Assembly (NCBI RefSeq): GCF_900114455.1
Contig: NZ_FOTC01000008.1
Location: forward strand, 62,001 to 126,000
Reading direction: 5' to 3'
Length of the DNA stretch: 64,000 nucleotides
Source of the DNA: Halogranum rubrum
Lineage (GTDB): Archaea > Halobacteriota > Halobacteria > Halobacteriales > Haloferacaceae
Under the pieces are notes generated by a model. The model did no database searches. It saw nothing but the letters and a program-made list of their open reading frames with translations, and was not told the origin of the DNA. The first letter of the stretch is position 1; every line of letters starts with the position of its first letter. Both the position numbers and the translations under genes were made by a program. Positions 60,936 to 64,000 of this stretch are shown one piece after another.

Positions 60936-61895
60936 TCAGTAGAGGCCCATCGCTTCGATCTGCTCTTGGTACCGGTTGCGGATGGTGACTTCGGTGACCT
61001 GCGAGACTTCGGCGACTTCACGCTGGGTCTTCTTCTCGTTGCAGAGCAGCGACGCCGCGTAGAGGGCGGCGGCGGCGAAGCCGGTCGGCGACTTCCCGGA
61101 GAGCAGTCCCTGCTCGGCGGAGACGTCGATAATCTCGTTGGCCTTCTGTTTGACCTCCTCGCTGACGCCGAGTTCCGAGGCGAACCGCGGCACGTACTCT
61201 TTGGGGTCGACCGGCTGCATCTCCAGTTTGAGTTCCTGGGCGATGTAGCGGTAGGTACGGCCGATCTCCTTGTACGGAACACGAGCGACTTCGGTCACTT
61301 CGTCGAGCGAACGCGGGATACCTTCCATCCGGCAGGCCGCGTAGAGACAGCTCGTCGAGACGGCCTCGATGGAACGTCCGCGGATGAGGTCCTCGTTGAG
61401 CGCGCGCCGGTAGAGCACCGACGCGACTTCGCGGGTCGACCGGGGCGCACCGAGTGCGGAGGCCATGCGGTCCATCTCCGAGAGCGCGAACTGGAGGTTA
61501 CGCTCGCCTGCGTCCTTGGTTCGGATTCGCTCCTGCCACTTGCGCAGTCGGTGCATCTGCGAGCGCTTTTCGGACGACAGCGACCGACCGTAGGCGTCCT
61601 TGTTCTTCCAGTCGATCTGGGTGGTCAGCCCCTTGTCGTGCATCGTCTTCGTCGTCGGTGCGCCGACGCGCGATTTCGAATCACGCTCGTTTTGATTGAA
61701 CGCACGCCACTCCGGCCCCCGGTCGATGTTCTGCTCGTCGAGGACGAGCCCACAGTCGTCACAGACGAGTTCGCCGCCGCTGTGGACGATACTGTCGGAC
61801 GAGCACTCCGGACAGGTCTGCTCTTCCGATTCGTTGGACGTCTGTTCGTCCTCGTCGACGCGACGTCGGGATCGTTGCCGGGAGAAATCAGGCAT
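60936..61895 (-). CDS. tfb: Transcription initiation factor TFB (copy 2)
   Basis: A 319-residue TFIIB homologue: zinc ribbon Cys28, Cys31, Cys45, Cys48; B-finger NIDRGPEWRAF and DSKSRVGAPTTKTMHDKGLTT; two cyclin folds with the signatures RTKDAGERNLQFALSEMDRMASALG and KSPTGFAAAALYAASLLCNE. It is very similar to copy 1 at 36995 in the core but has a different N-terminal tail (MPDFSRQRSRRR), a likely place for functional difference. The TATA element at 61919-61930 gives a leader of about five bases. Confidence 0.95.
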   Translation of the reverse strand: MPDFSRQRSRRRVDEDEQTSNESEEQTCPECSSDSIVHSGGELVCDDCGLVLDEQNIDRGPEWRAFNQNERDSKSRVGAPTTKTMHDKGLTTQIDWKNKDAYGRSLSSEKRSQMHRLRKWQERIRTKDAGERNLQFALSEMDRMASALGAPRSTREVASVLYRRALNEDLIRGRSIEAVSTSCLYAACRMEGIPRSLDEVTEVARVPYKEIGRTYRYIAQELKLEMQPVDPKEYVPRFASELGVSEEVKQKANEIIDVSAEQGLLSGKSPTGFAAAALYAASLLCNEKKTQREVAEVSQVTEVTIRNRYQEQIEAMGLY

Positions 61896-61918
61896 TGAGA
61901 TACTTTTTCAGGTGTGAG

Positions 61919-61930
61919 GGTTTAAATATA
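61919..61930 (-). promoter_or_regulatory. TATA box of tfb copy 2
   Basis: TATATTTAAACC on the minus strand, centred about 30 bases before the ATG at 61895. Typical archaeal promoter with a nearly leaderless mRNA. Confidence 0.6.
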
Positions 61931-62091
61931 TGGTGTTTCCGGATTATGGCGCCAATCGGTAGACGGCGTCGGGGTGACCCAGACAACCGGCGGAATTCCC
62001 CTACTTTATCGTGTCGATTTGCCCCCAACCAGTAGAGCTACAAGTGATTTTCAGGAGCCAATTGAAGTTTGTGGGCGACATATGTCACCAT

Positions 62092-64000
62092 ATGACAACA
62101 AGTGGCCCGTTCGGTGCTATCCGGAACCTCGACGTGGGTGAAGAGCAGTATCGAATCGCCGACCTCCACGCGCTCGAAGCGGCAGGGCTCTGTGAACTAG
62201 AGCGACTTCCAGTCAGCATCCGCGTTCTCCTCGAATCCGTCCTCCGCAACGTCGACGGCGAGACCATCACCGAAGACGACGTTCGCAACGCCGCCTCGTG
62301 GCAACCTGACGTCCCCGACGTCGAACTCCCCTTCACACCGTCTCGCGTCGTCCTACAGGACTTGACCGGCGTCCCCGCCGTCGTCGACCTCGCGGCACTC
62401 CGGTCGGCCGCCCAGCGAAAGGGGATGGACCCGACGCTCGTCGAACCCGAGGTTCCCTGTGACCTCGTCATCGACCACAGTGTACAGGTCGACTTCTTCG
62501 GGACCCCCGAAGCCTACGAGCAGAACGTCGAACTGGAGTACGAACGAAACGCCGAACGGTATCGTGCGCTCAAGTGGGCACAGAACGCCTTCGAGACGTT
62601 CCGTGTCGTCCCGCCGGGGACCGGCATCGTTCACCAGGTCAACCTCGAATATCTCGGGCAAGTCGTCCACGCCCGCGAGAGCGATGGCGAACAGTGGCTC
62701 CTCCCCGACACGCTGGTCGGCACCGACAGCCACACGCCGATGATCGGCGGCATCGGCGTCGTCGGGTGGGGCGTCGGCGGTATCGAAGCCGAAGCCGCGA
62801 TGCTCGGCCAGCCAATCACGATGAAACTCCCCGAAGTCGTCGGCGTCCGGTTGACCGGCGAACTCCCCGAAGGAGCCACCGCGACGGACCTCGTCCTCCA
62901 CATCACCGAACGGTTGCGCGAGGTCGGCGTCGTCGACCGGTTCGTCGAGTTCTTCGGCCCCGGCGTCGCGAACCTCACGGTCCCCGACCGGGCGACTATC
63001 GCGAACATGGCTCCCGAACAGGGGTCGACCATCAGCATGTTCCCCGTCGACCAAGCGACGCTCGACTACCTCGCGCTCACAGGACGCGATCCCGACCACA
63101 TCGAACTCGTCCGCGAGTATCTCGACGCACAGGGGCTGTTCGGCGAACACGACCCCGAGTACACCGAGACGGTCGACCTCGACCTCTCGACGGTCGAACC
63201 GAGCCTCGCCGGGCCGAAGCGCCCGCAGGACCGCGTGCCGATGCGGAAGATGCGACGCCACTTCCGCGAACTCCTCCACAGCGAGTTCGAAGACGAGTTG
63301 CCGGACATCAGCGACCGGGCGCTGACCCGGTGGTTGGGCGAAGGCGGGTTCGACGACGACGAGGTGCAACCGGCGGACGAAGACGCACCGACCGACCATC
63401 CCGAGGCCCCGGTCGACCAACTCTCGAAGCGCGTGCCGGTCACGATGCCCGACGGGACGGAGACAGAGTTGACCCACGGCAGCGTCGTCATCAGCGCCAT
63501 CACGAGTTGTACGAACACGTCGAACCCGTCGGTGATGCTCGCGGCCGGGTTGCTCGCACGCAACGCCGTCGAACGCGGCCTGACCGTGCCGCCGCACGTG
63601 AAGACGAGTCTCGCACCCGGAAGCCGCGTCGTCACGGCGTATCTGGAGGAAGCCGGTCTCTTACCGTACCTCGAAGAACTCGGGTACGACGTCGTCGGCT
63701 ACGGCTGTACGACCTGTATCGGCAACGCGGGGCCGCTCCCGGAGCCCATCGAGGAGGCAATCGACGCCGAAGACCTCTGGACGACGAGCGTGCTCAGTGG
63801 GAACCGGAACTTCGAGGCGCGCATCCACCCGAAGATTCGCGCGAACTACCTCGCGAGTCCGCCACTCGTCGTCGCCTACGGACTGGCCGGGCGAATGGAC
63901 ATCGACCTCGACAGGGAACCACTGGGAACCGACAGCGAGGGCGAGAACGTGTTTCTCGCGGACCTCTGGCCCGACGCCGACGAAGTTCGACAGGCCATCC
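62092..64000 (+). CDS. acnA: Aconitate hydratase, AcnA/IRP type (3' end outside window)
   Basis: The first 636 codons of a roughly 900-residue enzyme. Start at 62092 ([10 protein letters not shown]); an ATG ten bases upstream is out of frame. Clear AcnA signatures: [30 protein letters not shown], and the [4Fe-4S] ligands Cys473 (TSCTNTSN), Cys539 and Cys542 (GCTTCIGN). The spacing of the three cysteines (66 and 3 residues) matches AcnA. It interconverts citrate and isocitrate in the TCA cycle. It is divergent from tfb copy 2. The frame stays open to the end of the window, so the C-terminal swivel domain is not seen. Confidence 0.95.
   Translation, partial: MTTSGPFGAIRNLDVGEEQYRIADLHALEAAGLCELERLPVSIRVLLESVLRNVDGETITEDDVRNAASWQPDVPDVELPFTPSRVVLQDLTGVPAVVDLAALRSAAQRKGMDPTLVEPEVPCDLVIDHSVQVDFFGTPEAYEQNVELEYERNAERYRALKWAQNAFETFRVVPPGTGIVHQVNLEYLGQVVHARESDGEQWLLPDTLVGTDSHTPMIGGIGVVGWGVGGIEAEAAMLGQPITMKLPEVVGVRLTGELPEGATATDLVLHITERLREVGVVDRFVEFFGPGVANLTVPDRATIANMAPEQGSTISMFPVDQATLDYLALTGRDPDHIELVREYLDAQGLFGEHDPEYTETVDLDLSTVEPSLAGPKRPQDRVPMRKMRRHFRELLHSEFEDELPDISDRALTRWLGEGGFDDDEVQPADEDAPTDHPEAPVDQLSKRVPVTMPDGTETELTHGSVVISAITSCTNTSNPSVMLAAGLLARNAVERGLTVPPHVKTSLAPGSRVVTAYLEEAGLLPYLEELGYDVVGYGCTTCIGNAGPLPEPIEEAIDAEDLWTTSVLSGNRNFEARIHPKIRANYLASPPLVVAYGLAGRMDIDLDREPLGTDSEGENVFLADLWPDADEVRQAI

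Noticed and set aside
1-64000. tRNA, rRNA, CRISPR array, insertion sequence or replication origin
   Set aside because: I looked for cloverleaf ends, CCA-type arms, transposases, regular repeats and orc/cdc6-type genes and found none that I could support.

Overview
The window is chromosomal DNA of a halophilic archaeon (class Halobacteria). It is GC-rich, its proteins are strongly acidic, and it carries archaeal markers: two TFB transcription factors, PGF-CTERM (archaeosortase-type) surface proteins, twin-arginine secreted proteins, TATA-type promoters with short or no leaders, and GTGA/ATGA gene overlaps. I could not fix the genus. I see no rRNA, tRNA, CRISPR array or insertion sequence.

Layout. 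(1) 1-5.3 kb: the end of a COG1361-like surface protein coupled to an RND/MMPL exporter, then a convergent secreted subtilisin-like protease with two PPC domains. (2) 5.4-13.1 kb: a six-gene minus-strand operon (two von Willebrand A membrane proteins, a coiled-coil membrane protein, a membrane protein, a MoxR AAA+ ATPase and a DUF58 protein). (3) 13.6-20.0 kb: a secreted repeat protein, a large S-layer glycoprotein gene with duplicated promoters and a long structured leader, and a frameshifted paralogue of the S-layer C-terminal domain. (4) 20.0-23.4 kb: a second DUF58 operon (DUF4129, small membrane protein, DUF58, polytopic membrane protein) without its own MoxR. (5) 23.5-25.1 kb: a PGF-CTERM protein paralogous to the one at 13.6 kb.

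(6) 26.2-32.6 kb: a surface glycan cluster (GT2, GT4, polysaccharide pyruvyl transferase, flippase-like protein, GT-C-like membrane protein). (7) 32.7-41.5 kb: small regulators and secreted proteins, a TFB, a CBS-domain protein, dodecin, a phosphoribosyltransferase, two divergent microproteins, and a third copy of the S-layer C-terminal domain with an N-terminal membrane anchor. (8) 41.6-45.5 kb: a degradative set (VOC ring-cleaving dioxygenase-like, alpha/beta hydrolase, TatD-like hydrolase, FAA hydrolase). (9) 45.6-47.7 kb: a tyrosine recombinase operon preceded by an inverted-arm site, and a zinc-ribbon microprotein.

(10) 47.8-56.3 kb: an IclR regulator, an M20 carbamoylase-type amidohydrolase, and a divergent oligopeptide ABC transporter whose two ATPases are fused. 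(11) 56.3-64 kb: a gamma-carbonic-anhydrase-like protein, malic enzyme fused to a phosphotransacetylase domain, small proteins, a second TFB, and the first 636 codons of aconitase.

The first half reads as a cell-surface locus: two MoxR/DUF58-type operons bracket the S-layer gene and its relatives, followed by glycan genes. The most unusual signals are the S-layer leader (duplicated promoters, five hairpins, A/C-rich tail), one domain carried by three proteins with different anchors (one copy broken), and a lox/dif-like 11-8-11 site directly upstream of the recombinase operon.
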